The notes beneath the pieces were generated by a model. It saw only the letters and a program-made list of their open reading frames with translations, had not been told where the DNA came from and ran no database searches. A stretch of DNA of 64,000 nt from Apostichopus japonicus (lineage: Eukaryota; Echinodermata; Holothuroidea; Aspidochirotida; Stichopodidae): assembly GCF_037975245.1 (NCBI RefSeq), contig NC_092574.1:13980713-14044712 (forward strand). Direction: 5' to 3'. The number at the start of each line of letters is the position of its first letter. The first letter of the stretch is position 1. A program made the translations under genes and the position numbers. Positions 39,501 to 53,221 of this stretch are shown here, piece after piece.

Positions 39501-41816
39501 GGGTAAAGTTGTCATATTGAAGTAGGGACTTACTAAAACAAAAACAAATACAAAAAAAAATGTTATTAATGACGTGTCATTTAGATTTAAGTTAACACTA
39601 ACGTGAGTTTCATAATATATGGTTTTACTTTGCTGGAAGTTGTTGCATTTCTTTGTACATCACCAAAAACACAAACCCCTTGTCAAATATAATAAACCAA
39701 TCACGGATTTAGTGAAAGGTATTAAAAGGGTACTTAACGGCCGCCTTAAAATTGATGTTTTCTTTGCGTATTATGTTAAGATGTTAAAATTACATTTTAG
39801 GCGTAGCCAATCGTCCTATGTAGTTCTTCCCTTAAATGGGGGAGGGGGGTGTTGGGGAGTGAGGTGGTGTAGGGGGAAGGAGCAAAGTTATATCTATCTA
39901 AGCATTTTTTAAACTTTTATACAATACTATAGAAAGTAACGTCATTTTATGAAATGATGACAGTTCTTCTGTAGTCACTCTGTAATTGGATCATCATGCT
40001 AGTATTCCTTTGTTTATATTTGAAATAAAGCACGTAGTCTTCGATCAGGTGCGGATCGAAGAGGAGAGGTGTTGGGAGTGTACACCCACCCCTCCCCACA
40101 CCTTTTTAACCCTACACAAAATGCAGTGGTTATTAGTTATTAGCAGCATGTTGCGTGTAAACCTATTTATAGGTCTACTCAATACGCCTCAGAATGCGAC
40201 ACTTCATGTGATGACATAAAATGTTAATTCTTTTGGAGGGGGAGGGGGGGGGTACTATACGTCATACATGGGAGTCAGCTTCAACGAACCCATGGCCACA
40301 CTAGGCTCCATTCTGGGCCCCCCTCCCCATCGATGTACTACAGTATCGAGTAACATTAGTTATTGGGAAGGTATACATAGTTTGAAGTGAAGTAAGACAT
40401 TGATTAAGTCTATCTTTAATTTTCCATCGAGTTGGTTACTTCTGTTATGACCAGATGACAGAATAGTTATGTAACATAGGGCTACTACGTGACAGGTTAA
40501 AACTAGCTTGGAACGGTTTAAACAATTTGATTATATAGTTAAGAATATACAGATATAAACGTGAATGTAAGTTTGAACTGTTCAAGAAGAGCATCCAACA
40601 TTATCCTATAACACAGAGGTTAACGTTGCTATTTGGCCCACTTCCGCGAACCATATCTTGACAGAGTTATATAAAGGATCATATATAGGCTTGTAGTTTG
40701 TATTACCCGTACCTGTAAGAAATACCAATAGATCTTTGACAAAATCAACGAAGGCTAATTATAATACTGATTATAGAGTGTCAAGTCGTGTAAAAGGAAA
40801 AGGCTAGTCCCCAACACCTACTTCCCTTTTGTTGTCTATTCACGCTTGATTTTGTAACTAATGTGGTTATCAATTTAAAATGAATTTTGAAGGAAATCCA
40901 CTAATCAAATTAGAATGTTCCCTATAATTTTCATGTAGTTATTTTAATACTTTTAGGCCAGATTTGTTTTGGTCAAAGCAGTGTGTGTTGTTGAGGAAAG
41001 ACATCAGAAGTTTGAATAATAGCATCAAAAAATACAAAATGAAAGGAAATATTTGAAAGCATTCTGTACCAATAACTCAGCTGCCAACGTATTGATCCTT
41101 CCATGTACCCCCCCACTCCCTCCCTCTTGCTCCCCTGTCTTTCGCCTTGTCATTTTCCTCACTCTAAGGGAGCAGCCAAACCTCTCAGAATTCTGAATCA
41201 AACATTCTTCATTAAGTTTGAAATTTAGACCAAATTAACAACGAGTTGGTTACGTTTCACTTTCTCAATTTTTTCATATCCGTGTTCCATATCTGACCAG
41301 ATCCACTAGTCGCAAGTATTATTCCAGTACAATATTCCTTGGGATAGCTTCATTTCGTCCCTCTGTCCCCAGAAAGCCATGTATGTAAAATTGCACGGTA
41401 AAGTTAATTTTTACGACACTAAAAAGATCAACCCGATTCTTATATGCACACAAAGACAAAAGGCCAAGTCTGTTAACCCAACGACTACCAAAGTGATTTC
41501 GATGTAGATTTGTCAAGATCTTTTTTGACATTCGGTGATCTTTTCCTAGGGTTGACAAACAGTTTCTTCAGAAACTAACAAGCTTGACATTTGTGAATGG
41601 TGAAACAATCAGCTACTTGAGGTCTTAACTCTACTTTCTTCCTCATTTTTGACAAATTTTGTGGATATATTATTTATATCATATCATTATTTTGTTCGAT
41701 CCATTTAAAAAAAAAAGAAGAAAAACTGGACATACATGTTGTTGAATAAGAAATGTTATGAAATCTATTTAACTATGAACTCAAGAAATAACTCAATTTG
41801 AGTATTTTGTTTTTGC
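36571..41816. other. Noncoding right part of the spacer, including presumed Xlox 3' UTR
   Basis: No gene recognised. Notable are a 10-bp perfect stem with 13-nt loop (37180-37212, atctctgaca/tgtcagagat), G runs at 37418-37428 and 37808-37822, a CT/TCGC tract (38841-38880), and a C run at about 38565-38575. The Xlox 3' UTR should occupy the right end, but its limit is not visible. Confidence 0.45.
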
Positions 41817-42415
41817 TTAGTAAATTTCTCTATTTTCCAAATACTTTAAGGCATTCACGTCACGTGACATTGAGACATGATCCATCGTATCGTTTGAGGA
41901 ATTGGAATCTGCCGCCATGATTTTATAATCTCTCTCCACCACACAAGGAAGGTTCTCTTTTAAATCCGGAGGCGCTATACAGGTATCGTTTTGTTCAGTT
42001 TTGATTGGCAAGACTGTGCGTGATTCTATGCAGTCGTCTTCCTCGTGACCTTCGACCGAGCCGTTATGTGTTAGTCTAAAATCAGCAGTTTGATTTTCAG
42101 ATTTCACATTTTCGACTTGAAGAAGAGACATTTCATCTATGCTATTTTTCTTACAGTCTTCTTTCTTGCCTTCGTTTTCATTCTCATCTTGGCTCGGTTT
42201 TCTCTTTGCCTCCACCTTTTTCCATTTCATCCGTCTATTCTGGAACCAAATTTTGATGTGGCGTTCAGTTAAGTTTAACAGCGCCGCTAGTTCGATTCTA
42301 CGAGGACGGGATATGTATTTATTGTAATGAAATTCTTTCTCCAGTTCCAGCAGCTGACTGCGAGTGTAGGCGGTTCTGGTCCGTTTGTTTTCATCAAAGT
42401 CTGCGCAAGTGGCAC
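41817..42415 (-). CDS. Xlox: Xlox/Pdx ParaHox terminal exon: complete homeodomain and C-terminal tail
   Basis: Read on the minus strand, the exon begins at 42415 after an acceptor (taatttcag) in phase 1. It encodes a nine-residue lead-in and then a full homeodomain (42389 down to 42210). [31 protein letters not shown] and [21 protein letters not shown] are present. Histidine at HD position 44 (ERHIKIW) is the Xlox/Pdx hallmark, against Q44 in most Hox and Cdx proteins. Xlox/Pdx is a ParaHox transcription factor acting in endoderm and gut, pancreas in vertebrates. The roughly 130-residue tail is acidic and rich in S, N and D, contains VKSE (42096-42107) and IKTE (41994-42005) SUMO-type motifs, and ends at TAA (41817-41819). 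The single intron before the homeodomain is typical of Xlox. The upstream exon with the start codon and PWM hexapeptide was not found in the remaining 21.6 kb, so the gene is partial here. No canonical AATAAA was seen in the first kilobase downstream. Confidence 0.97.
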
Positions 42416-45400
42416 CTGAAATTAACCAATAAAAATAAATAGATGAAAAATGTATTAAATATCAATACACATTTTGTCCTTAAATTTGACATTTCTTTCA
42501 TATATGTATGTTAATGAATTGGTGACAACGAAGAAGTAATAATTTCATAAGGCAGTTGCATAAAAAGTAAGCGGAGAGGAGAGATTAATCGGAGAGGAAA
42601 ATCAAAGAGGGATTGGAGGTCAAAAATCCCAACAGCGTATCACAGAATCCATCTATCAACAGAAATATGAAAGGGCCGAAAAAAACTAGTTTACAATTCT
42701 CAGAATTGGGGAGGCGGGGTTTTTTTTGGGGGGGGGGGGATAGTTGCGGAGGATTTTCTGTGTCCGAATTCGTGGATGGTGGTTGCTTCATGACAGTTGT
42801 CAACGCCTATCTGAAAGAAAAAATATGGCAGTATATGCGTTCGTATAGGTAAGAGTCGCAGCGAATGTCCGGTAGGAGATGGACTGGTTAAATTTATTAC
42901 TGAAAATGACACTAGCTGCCGTGCAAACAATTATGTTAAATTCTATATAGATAAATGCGTTATGGTTAAGCATTCTAACAGATTTTGTTTTTAGGGACAG
43001 TGGAAACAGGATGAATCTGGGTGCGTCGGGGGCATGCAGGGGGTGGCATAAATATATAGAGGGCAGTGTGACATGCGACTTTGATTTTTGAGAGGTCAAA
43101 CACAAAATGACGTCAAAGTTTTCGGACCAAACTTCAATCCCCTATCATTACGTTTCACAATTTCCAGAATTTGTATGTGTTTTGTTTTTCAACAAAAGAG
43201 CACTTATAAATTTGAAAACAACAACAAAAATAGCACTTTTAAATGCAAAATATATTTTAAAAAAGGGGGAACTTCTAATTTATGAAAAGGGACACTTTTA
43301 AATATTTTCTTGTTTTAATTGTTAAAGTCAAAGTTGATCATTAATGTATAATAATGTCTAATCAAGGAAAAGACAGAATTCCAATTTTTTATGCTGTTTA
43401 CATTTTCTATTGATTATAAGGGCACAATTTATCATTAACTTGTCTTTACTGTACATTGAAACAATTATTATTTCAAAGTAGTTATGCTCACATTTATTGT
43501 ATAAAGTGTAGCATTTTTACAATATACAGTAAAGAAGCTGTTAGTGAGCATTACATGTGCCTACACATTTAACTAAACCATATGGTACGTATATATTTAT
43601 AATCGGCAACACAAGGTTTAACACATTATGATATCATGGTGCCTTGACCATCTGGTGGTACCTGCATGCAGGATGATACGCCTAGTCTGAATCATACGGT
43701 CGGCAGCTACAACGGGTCTGCCTGGTCGCCCTCTGTATCGCATAATTGTAAATGTCATACTCTAAAATTAATAATTTATTTATCATACCCTCAAATATTA
43801 AATTTTGAGGTTAAAAAGTACAAATCGTCGTCATAAACGAACGCTTTTATTGAAAATAATATAGTTAACTAGTGATGATTTCAGAGTTTATGTAAATAAA
43901 TTCTTCATACACAGAACGTCTCACCTGGGACTTTTTGATGGGATTTAGATTTTGAAGTAACCACTCGAAGCCGACACAGTGTTTGGTGTTAGTTAAATTA
44001 ATAGCATTTGCTGGTATAATAATAATTCATGTTCTCATAAATAATATTTTTATCTTTATCCTTCAAACCCATATTTTTCACAACTGCTTCCTTTACAAAA
44101 TATACTATCAACTCAAATTATAACACACAGCCAAGCTATTGTGAATATTATGTAATATGTAATGAGCCCAAACCATCGACTAGCCCTACATGGAGATGAT
44201 ATATAATCAGACACAAATCCCCAAAAAGATATTGTCAATGCCTATGTCTATTTGAATATCTTTATCAAAACCAGTCAATTCGTGGGCGGTGTTAGAACCC
44301 CCACCTCTACAAGTCCATCTTAATCTTCATCACATGCATGTCCTTTGATAATTCAAACACGGTCATTAATGTTATACTAATTACTATTCTCTTCATATAA
44401 ATAACTATACAAGTGACGCCGGTGGACGTTCCTCTTCAATTCAAAATTCCAAGTATAGGGGTTAAATTGATGAATAACGGACAACCCTAACAGATTAACA
44501 TGTTATCTAGACTCCACACTGAAATTTGACGGCTTAGAGAGAGCCGTCTGGAGAGGTTTGGCGTGTAATACCCCTACAATCATTGTTAATGCAAACACGG
44601 ATGAATAGAAAGTGTTATTCATGACTTACTGCGGACAGTAAATCGAATGTGGAAAGGTCTACCTTATTGAACCGTAATACTTCAAACCCTTTGATTGTTG
44701 CCGCGTAGTCTAGGGGCCCCTTTCAGACTCTAGTATAGTCCGCTTTAACATTCTTATTTCAATTAAGGTCTCCATATCAAACCAAACAAAATGATACACA
44801 GCCGGACAATGGTAATCTTTAGCTTCTATGCATGTCTTTTGCAGGATAAGCATACAGAGAGAGTGAGAGAGAGGTGGGTGGGTGGAGAGAGGTGGAGAGT
44901 GCATGAGAGGTTGGGAGAGTGGGTTCTCAGAGAATGTCCCGAAAAAATATATGTATTCTACTAATAGTGATCTAGAATTCTCTGAGATTTCTTCCTGCGG
45001 CTGTAATGTGGAAGCATTAAGCCATTAGGTGCATTACATAGAACGGAAGAGGGTTCAATCAAGGGAGGGTTGACCAAATTTCGAAGGGAAGTTGGACATG
45101 TGACTTTGATATGCAAAAAAAAAAAAAAAAAATGATTTGAAAATGTTATCACATCCAGAAAGAATAGACACTCTGTGCATTTTGTATCACAACTTCCAGG
45201 TCTTATGAATGTTTTTCAACGAAACAGTACTTTTTATTTACCATAGTTTTTCTTTTTCCAACAGAAGGGCAATTTCTAATTACAGTTTTCTTAAATTTCT
45301 CACAAAAGTATAATTTCCTAAATAACAACTTGGTCACCGTTTGATTTAAAACTGAAAATAGTTACTTTTACACAAAAAAAGAGGGCCAATTCTAGTTTAT

Positions 45401-47349
45401 GATATGGGCACTTCTGATGTTTTTCACAAGAACTGTGGGCAAGTTATTCCTCGGCCCGTCTCCGCCGCACTAACAGCAGGACAGAGCAACTGTTTAAAAA
45501 TGAACATGTGTTATATATATTGTACAAACTGAATGAGAGTAGAACACGATGTAACGTCAATTCCTCACTGTATAGTACGTAATGTATACTTAAGTAAAGA
45601 CGTCATTTATACAAGACAACATTTCACCTTTACCCTCGTAAGAAACTAATTAAATTAATGATCGAATTTATTTCTCCTTTCGACAAGTGAATATCCTACT
45701 TCATCATTGCATCTCCTTGCATTCATTTGTTTTATCATTTTGCCCCCCCCCCCTCTCCCGTCAATTTTATTATTATCATGTAGTTATTGTGTCGGTTCCC
45801 CTAGGGATGCCTAAGATTCTGTCTACGTAATTATATTTCGGCCCTTAAAACGCAATCGGTGTAAGGCGGGCCAATGATCTATTACCTATAATCCTATAGT
45901 CAGAAGGGCCCGTCATAATCTTTGTATAATGATCACCCAATTCCACGCTATGGTGAACAAGTCGTAATGGTTTTTCGTTAGCTCTAAAGAAATCAGTGGG
46001 TAATTAACGGTATCCTCATGGAACCGTTAGACGTGTATACTAACGGGTAACAAGTCTTTCTGGAGGCACAATGATCCAGAGGGGTATTAGGTAGACAATA
46101 GGTGTGTTAGATTGGTTTCATGAATATACCATTGATCAGCTAAAAAAGAATTGAAGGCAAAAAAAAAGGGGGGGGGGGAGAAGAAGAAGAATGGAACAGA
46201 ATTTTAATGTAAAGAGACAGCGAAGTCAGGGTCCCCCGAGGACTGTATTCAGTCTTGGCTAGGGTACAGTACAGTAGGCAGACAGACCATATTATAGTGA
46301 CGGGATGGCGAGGCAACAAAGGGGTGCATGAATGGCCACAAAGGGGTGCATGAAGGGCTAAAGAATGCTTCCATTGGTTCTTCTTTATTATCAATAAGGA
46401 CTTATCAATGGGAGGTGGCTGACTTCTCGACTCATCGTCGGGGGTACATCAAAGGAATCTTACTATTGTGAAAGTGATGTCCATGGTTTAATCTCAATCA
46501 AGATACACTCGTGGGACTCTGGGTTTTTTTTAGTTTTTTTTTAGTGGTAAAGTTTTCATTCAGTCGATACAATACTTAACCTAATAGCAACAACATGTTG
46601 AACCAAATAGTTTTGAAAGAAAAGAGTTATATATTAGCTAGTAGCTACTCTAACCCAACAAAATTAAACAGAAACTTAGCTATACAGTAAATGTAATGAC
46701 ATAGTCATAAGGGGGAAAATAGTTGATAAAAGAAAACGTCTTGAATTCTGACTATATTGGGGCAACCTTTGAGAAACCTTTACAAATATACGTCTATACT
46801 TCTCTTTCAAGTTTTTAGGGTTTTTTGGTAATAAATTGTTGGTTTATATAATTCATTTGGTTAGTAAATCAGTTGAATGAAAGACTGTAAACTTGAAACA
46901 AACCAAAAAGCGATGTACCAGACCAGCCAAACCAATATTTTTGTATATATATTTTTTTAAACTTTTTCAACCACTCGCACCCCACACCAATTGAAGAAAA
47001 AATGTGCACCCCTTTACCAGCTGTGGATGATTTTTTTTTGCTGTTTCTGCCTATCATGATTCTCCACCTTCGTAGCTGCCTCGCACCCCTAAGTGGTCCC
47101 TACACCGCAGGTTAACAAACGCTTAGCTAAAACATATATAGTGACCACCTTGTACAGGTGATTTGTATAAGATCCATTGGGTATCAGACTCCTTTCCCCA
47201 GCAACAAATTGTTAATATTTTCCCAAAGCAATAGAGAGATGATAAGATTCAAAGTCACTTCTGCTAAAAAAAAAAAATATTCAAAAAGTAAAAATCAACA
47301 ACAGCAAAGTGGGAAATTATAATTAATTAGACAAGTGTAAAGACATGTT
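42416..47349. other. Xlox: Presumed Xlox intron 1 or 5' flank, left part
   Basis: No exon recognised on either strand. The stretches 43000-43310 and 45060-45440 share words (gcgactttgat/gtgactttgat, cacaa-ttccag, tttttcaac-aaa, cacttct) and may be diverged copies of one repeat family. A similar texture recurs at about 59160-59520. Confidence 0.4.
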
Positions 47350-47424
47350 GGGCTTGAACGGGATTTGAACAAGTGACATGAGCTGCAAAACCTGAGGTCA
47401 TGTGGTTCAAATCCGGTTTAACCC
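47350..47424. repeat. tRNA-like inverted repeat with two opposed B-box-like motifs
   Basis: Arms 47350-47382 and 47392-47424 are imperfect reverse complements. The right arm contains GGTTCAAATCC (47404-47414). The left arm contains its counterpart on the minus strand (GTTCAAATCCC, 47360-47370). The centre ctgcaaaa plus gaggtc resembles the anticodon side of a tRNA-Cys, but there is no A box and the acceptor and T stems pair poorly, so it is not a functional tRNA gene. It could be a rearranged SINE head. Confidence 0.6.
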
Positions 47425-48921
47425 AAAAATTTTGCTTTTCTCCTTTCAAACGGTCTGTATAATTCAAAGATAAGTTTATATGTATATATAGCTACATGAG
47501 ATAACTCACGGATTAGAGAGAGGATGTTCGTGCATATTGCGGGATTCACATTATGAATTTTACAAGGACATTTTAGCAACCGCTTTGTACCTTTCGAAAA
47601 CTCTCACGTGTCCTTCAAACTATAATTAATTTGACAAAATCAAGTAAAGCAAATACTCCAGTTTTAATAATAAAATAATAAAACAAAAAATAACCGACGG
47701 CCTTTGTCAGACTCCTGAATGGGAAACATCAGTCGTTCATAAACCAATGAACTTCTGATGACCTAAAGAGAGTGCGTGGTAGACACCAGAACACTGTACT
47801 TACACTTTATGGAGAATAAAGGTCCCTGGATTTATATTATATATATACGTGTAATAGCTGATTTTATATTACATATATAGTTTTTACATATATAACTTAT
47901 ACATAAATTCCTTTTCTCTTCTATAGCACAATTTAGTTTTGTTGCACGCTACAGATGGAAACAGGTGGCTTCTCTTGTTTAAGTGGTTGAGAGAGTTATG
48001 TTAGGGACCAGGATTCGTGTTAATATCAGACTCCACAGGTGTTGGTTGAACTAAAAAAACGAGGTGCTAAAACATCCCCGATAAGTACCTCATGGATGTG
48101 GTCTCCTACAACACCTGTCACCTGACTGCGCCGTTCAAGTGCTTTTATGCATTCTTTGGTAGATTCATTAAACATGATTTTTTTGTGTGTGTGGAAAAGT
48201 GACTTAAAATAGAAAAGACAATTTAAATAAACGCGTTATAGAGTTGTATTTGTTCAGATGATACGGTTTGATGGAGCCCATGAGAGCCGTCAGTTCCCCC
48301 GGAGTGTGATTTGGATGTCGTCGGCACAATGAAGTAAAGTTGTGGCTAAGTAATACCGTTGTTTGGTAACATGTCAAGAGAGGCATTGGGAGGGGGTGTT
48401 AACCTTAGAAGTTGGAGGCGGGGGGGGGGGGAGGGGGAGGGGGAGGACGGTTCCCAACTGTTCGTTATCAGTCCAAATCTCAACAAGATTGGCCGCCAGA
48501 AATAGTTCCTATTCTTTTGCATCTGTTTGACAAGGTTACAAGGTTATGCAGGAAAACCTTGCAGCTTTGTGTGACAAACTTGCATTGTGCATTAATGACA
48601 AAAGAGTTTGTGATGACAACAAAGGCTACATTACAACATATACGAATGTCATATGACAAAGAAAAACACTATCCATTACAAAACAATAAGAATCTAGCAA
48701 CTGCATATTGACTGTTGAATTATTACAGAAATGTAAAGATAAACGCATAGAAAAACAATGGTCTTAGCTTGACCCATTGTCTTTTCTATTGTTACGATAA
48801 AATGATGAATGTGGTAGCAAATAAAAGATTCACCTTGGCAATAAAAATTGTAGACTATGTTCGTCCAATGGTAAGAATTAATATCGAAAAGAATCGTCAT
48901 TTTTCTGCAAAATACTTCAAA

Positions 48922-48924
<3 letters not shown>
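47425..48924. other. Noncoding sequence
   Basis: No gene or element recognised; contains a G-rich run at about 48418-48447. Confidence 0.45.
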
Positions 48925-48979
<55 letters not shown>

Positions 48980-49063
48980 TATATATATAGGCCTACACAT
49001 ATATGCCTATATATATTTGTATGCCTATATATATATATATCTATATATATATATCTATATATA

Positions 49064-49144
<81 letters not shown>
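48925..49144. repeat. Long (AT)n tract with TAGGCC/TGCCTA interruptions
   Basis: About 220 bp of AT dinucleotides, with a central interrupted part (48971-49040) carrying ggcctac, tgcctat and related words like those in the array at 62291. Confidence 0.95.
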
Positions 49145-49147
<3 letters not shown>

Positions 49148-49562
49148 TAACAATTCAAATAAACCATTAAATTTTGTAAAGTAATCCTTCGATAATTTAT
49201 CATAGCCAGTCAAGTGGCGGCAAGAGTAAGCTTTTGCCTGTCGGATCTTTTGTTTGTTGCAAATTTATGACGAGAATATGTAAACCTCTTCAATCTATGC
49301 AATTTTTACATCCACAAGTGGGTCACAATTTATTTGATGTTTCAAAGTTAATAAGATGTAGTTTGTAGAGCGGCGTCCCTGATATTTAGCTCGGATACAA
49401 AACCGTACATAGGGACAACCAACGACATAAGTGAGTGGTAATTTGGGTAAAACAATGTCGGTCAAAGGGAAACAATAGACCGTTAAGTGGGTATAATGAT
49501 TGTTTAAGCTATCGAAATTCAAGAGTATGACTATACAAAGCCGCTGTACACACACAGAAGTA
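49145..49562. other. Noncoding sequence
   Basis: No gene recognised. Confidence 0.4.
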
Positions 49563-49732
49563 AATCTCTGTGTGTATGGCTCCCTTTTTAAAGGTTGGCG
49601 GTCATACAATGCAGATATTAGACCTACAACCCAGTTTATTGTAGATCGCTGTGTGTATTATGTTTGGCTCCCTTCGCAAAGGTTGGCGGTCATACAATGC
49701 AGATATTAGACCTATAACCCAGTTCATTGTTG
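49563..49732. repeat. Tandem duplication, 88-bp offset
   Basis: Copy 1 is about 49563-49650 and copy 2 about 49651-49732. Both share aaggttggcggtcatacaat followed by gcagatattagacct and a trailing aacccagtt-attgt, differing by small indels. Confidence 0.9.
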
Positions 49733-50904
49733 TCATTATAACTGGTTAAGTTCACACTTTTGCAAATTTAACAATAAAGTTTAAAATGGTAAGAATGTCT
49801 AAAGTCATGGAATATGCTTAGATAACGTGTTAGGGTTGCCTGAAGGAAACGTGGTTCGATGTCCCAGTTTGCCAATCTTATTGTCGTCAAAATATAGATC
49901 CCTACATGCGGTGCTACTAAAACTATTCTTTTTTGGTTATATGCTTCAAGTTCAAGTAGCAATTATTCATAGGGAGGGAAGGGGGGGGGGTAGTGGACCT
50001 CTCGTGGGGATTACCTAAATAGACACATTTCTTATGTTTCAAGTTCCAATAGATAATGTATTCAAAATACATATTTAAAGTTCGTGTACAAGTAACAGTT
50101 TGTACGCTTTTCGATGCTTCATTTGCGAGTAGACAATAATTGTTGTCAAACCCACGATATAAGAATAGAGTAGCGTTGTTGCTTTTATTACAATATAAGA
50201 GATATAGCATATATTTAAATATCGCAATCTGGCAAAATAACAACAACCAACAACTATATTGAGATTAATAAAAAACAGCCCGTGTGTTTAAAAAAATTAA
50301 TCGCGAGAATAGGCGAGAATATTTCTAGAGCGGAAAAGAGAGACCTATATTTCTGCTGAAGAGAGCGAGATTATTGAATTCATGCTAGCTCAAACAAACA
50401 GCTATAGTTGAATTTCAAAGTATTGGACATTATAAAACGCCGAAAAAAAACGCCAACAAAAATGAACTGTTATTAGTCAACCAACAGCTATAGAATTATG
50501 AAACTAATACGTTATAAGTTAAAGTTATAATGTTTCTGTATATAAACAAAAGTGTGTCATAAATGATCGTTTATTTCTTTCAAGTATGTTTATGGTATAT
50601 TCTTAAGCAAAGATCGATACTACATTATCCTAGAATACGATAAAAGGGTCTGACGTAATACTCGTAGACTCACTGTGATGTTTATATGACAAACAAGAAC
50701 GGGGTGTTTGTGTCAAAAGAAAATCAATTTTTCAAAAACATTGAAACAAAGTACAGCAAAGCAAAAGCAACATACAAATTAAAGCTGATAATTGAAGTTT
50801 AAGTTCGTATGCAACTCCAAGGAAAGTACATATTATTTCATCCCGAAAATGTGATTATACAGGGTACTTGTACTCCAAAAGAAAGTATTGTTAAACAAAA
50901 GCAG
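49733..50904. other. Noncoding sequence
   Basis: No gene recognised; includes a G run at about 49981-49990. Confidence 0.45.
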
Positions 50905-51013
50905 ATATATAAGATAAGTCTCATAATTGACAAATAAGGAGTCCTGCATGCTTTAGAAAATATTTTCTAAAACAGTACTCCTTAAATGTCAATAATTATG
51001 GGTTATATCTTAT
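50905..51013. repeat. Foldback sequence centred on an 18-bp palindrome
   Basis: The centre TTAGAAAATATTTTCTAA (50953-50970) is a perfect palindrome. Self-complementarity continues outward on both sides, imperfectly: aaggagt against actcctt, tcataattgac against gtcaataattatg, ataagata against tatcttat. Total about 109 bp. It lies 58 bp before the 25-bp minisatellite. Confidence 0.8.
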
Positions 51014-51070
51014 CTCTCACTCGGTTCTACGACAGGTATACCTATAGGTCTATATTCTGCAATTATATAT

Positions 51071-51720
51071 GTGCTGATATTATACTACGACTATTGTGCT
51101 CGTATTATACTACGACTATTGTGCTTATATTAAAGTAAGACTATGTGCTTATGTTATACTACGACTATTGTGCTTATGTTATACTACGACTATTGTGCTT
51201 ATGTTATACTACGACTATTGTGCTTATATTAAAATAAGACTATTGTGCCTATGTTATACTACGACTATTGTGCTTATGTTATACTACGACTATTGTGCTG
51301 ATATTATACTACGACTTTTGTGCTTATGTTATACTACGACTATTGTGCTTATGTTATACTACGACTATTGTGCTTATGCTATATTACGACTATTGTGCTT
51401 ATGTTATACTACGACTATTGTGATTATGTTTTACTACGACTATTGTGATTATGTTATACTACGACTATTGTGCGTATGATATACTACGACTATTGTGCTG
51501 ATGTTATACTAAGGCTTTTGTGCTTATGTTATACTACGACTATTGTGCTGATATTATACTTCGACTATTGTGATTATGTTATACTACGACTATTGTGATT
51601 ATGTTATACTACGACTATTGTGCTTATGTTATACTACGACTATTGTGCTTATATTATACTACGACTATTGTGCTTATATTATACTACGACTATTGTGCTT
51701 TTGTGATACAACGACTATTG
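51071..51720. repeat. Minisatellite, 25-bp unit, about 26 copies
   Basis: Unit formed by gtgcttatgttatac and tacgactatt, with variants such as gtgctgatat, gtgattatg and ttaaagtaag. It has no stop codon in any plus-strand frame, and because 25 is not a multiple of three one frame sweeps through all three readings. The 127-residue open frame at 51096-51479 (LCLCYTTTIVLMLYYDYC type) follows from this and is not regarded as a gene. Confidence 0.95.
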
Positions 51721-53221
51721 CTCGTACTCAGCCATATCTTAGTCACATAATTTTGTACATATGAATTTCAATAATATAACGTTATTGACGGTACAATATA
51801 AAGCTTATACTGGTTTTTGCGGTCAGTGAAGAGGCTGGTGTATCACGAATCAGTAACCGTATAGCGCAGAGAATAGTTTGTTGATATAGATAGATACTAG
51901 ACAAGTGGCATCTAATCAAAAAGACAACAAATCGGCAGCCTTTGTTGTTTCTTGACTCCTTTGCTAAGTTCGTATCCCAGTCTACTTGTCACGAGATAAC
52001 GAAAGTGCATCGAACAACTTGCGGACAAACATGACCAGTCCAAAAAAACATGACACTCGAAGACAACGTAAAGCGTTAGAGGTCAAGGTACAACAGAAAA
52101 GGCAAACAGCGAATAGGGTTAGGCTAACAGTTTACATACCTCGAGTATATAGCCTATCATCTTTAATACATCGGATGTAGAGTATAGGGTTTGGTAGGAT
52201 ACTGGTTTAGCCAACCTGTACACAACCACATCAAACATTGCTGAATGAAAAACCGTGTTGTGGTTTGTATGGGATACATATGTAATTACCGGTTTTCGTC
52301 CATAAAATAATCGACTCAGATTATAGTTTAGAGATACAGACAAGAAGAGCCAATACCGGTCGATGTTAAAGTAGCTTTCTGCGTTTGGTTAACAAATTCT
52401 TTTAACAAAATATATACCGAAACTTTACTCAAATTAAGATCGCAGTCGGTCATTATAATGAAGGCATCATCATTAACATTGTTTCATCAGATGAACTTGG
52501 TTAATGAGCATGTAGTTAATTTATATTCATTCGGGTCTATACATTTTCGTTCCCCAGACGGTTTTTATATTAGTAGTATCCACATGTGAAATGCAAATTG
52601 GATCATTTCCCGCAAAATTGTCAACTTTTACTTCATTTTTAACCTGAGATGAAACTTGTTTAGTGAAGCTAGATGAAGAACAGAAAGAAGTTGTGTAGTC
52701 TAAAACCTTAAACCACTATCTCAGTCTTCATTTTATTATCTTCAGTGTTATAGTCTTAATTTATCTTAATTTGTCTAATTTTACTTAATTAGCTTACGGA
52801 GCCATTCCAATAAACTACTGAGACCAATAAAGAAATCGTTTCGTGCCATGTTTGCATGTCGAAATTTCGAAACAATTATTTTCATTTCCATAACCGATAC
52901 AATCGCCAAGACATTATTCAAATTTAATAATGTAATGTGACAACAACAACAAAAACAATTCGTCCAGAATTTTATATGCAAGTTAGTATATAGGCTTCGG
53001 TACATCTGCAATGAAAGTGTTACAAATCTAACTTATATTGTTGGTAATATAATGTTGACAATTATTTTATCAGTGTATACAGTGACATAAACTTTCTTGA
53101 GTTCTACAGAACCAGTATGTTTCGACAATAACACTGTGAAAACAAAATAAAGTTCTTTGCCGTCAGCCGATTCACAAATAGATTACAGTAACTTCTGCAA
53201 ATCTTAAAATTTTGTACAACA
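51721..53221. other. Noncoding sequence
   Basis: No gene recognised. Confidence 0.45.

Noticed and set aside
42585-43105. Minus-strand open frames close upstream of the Xlox exon, as candidate first exon
   Set aside because: They are proline-rich translations of G runs or contain no Xlox-like motif or hexapeptide, and no phase-1 donor was evident.
51071-51720. Regular 25-bp repeats resembling a CRISPR array
   Set aside because: The units are directly adjacent with no unique spacers, and the genome is an animal's; it is a minisatellite. The same applies to 35994-36570 and 7716-8214.
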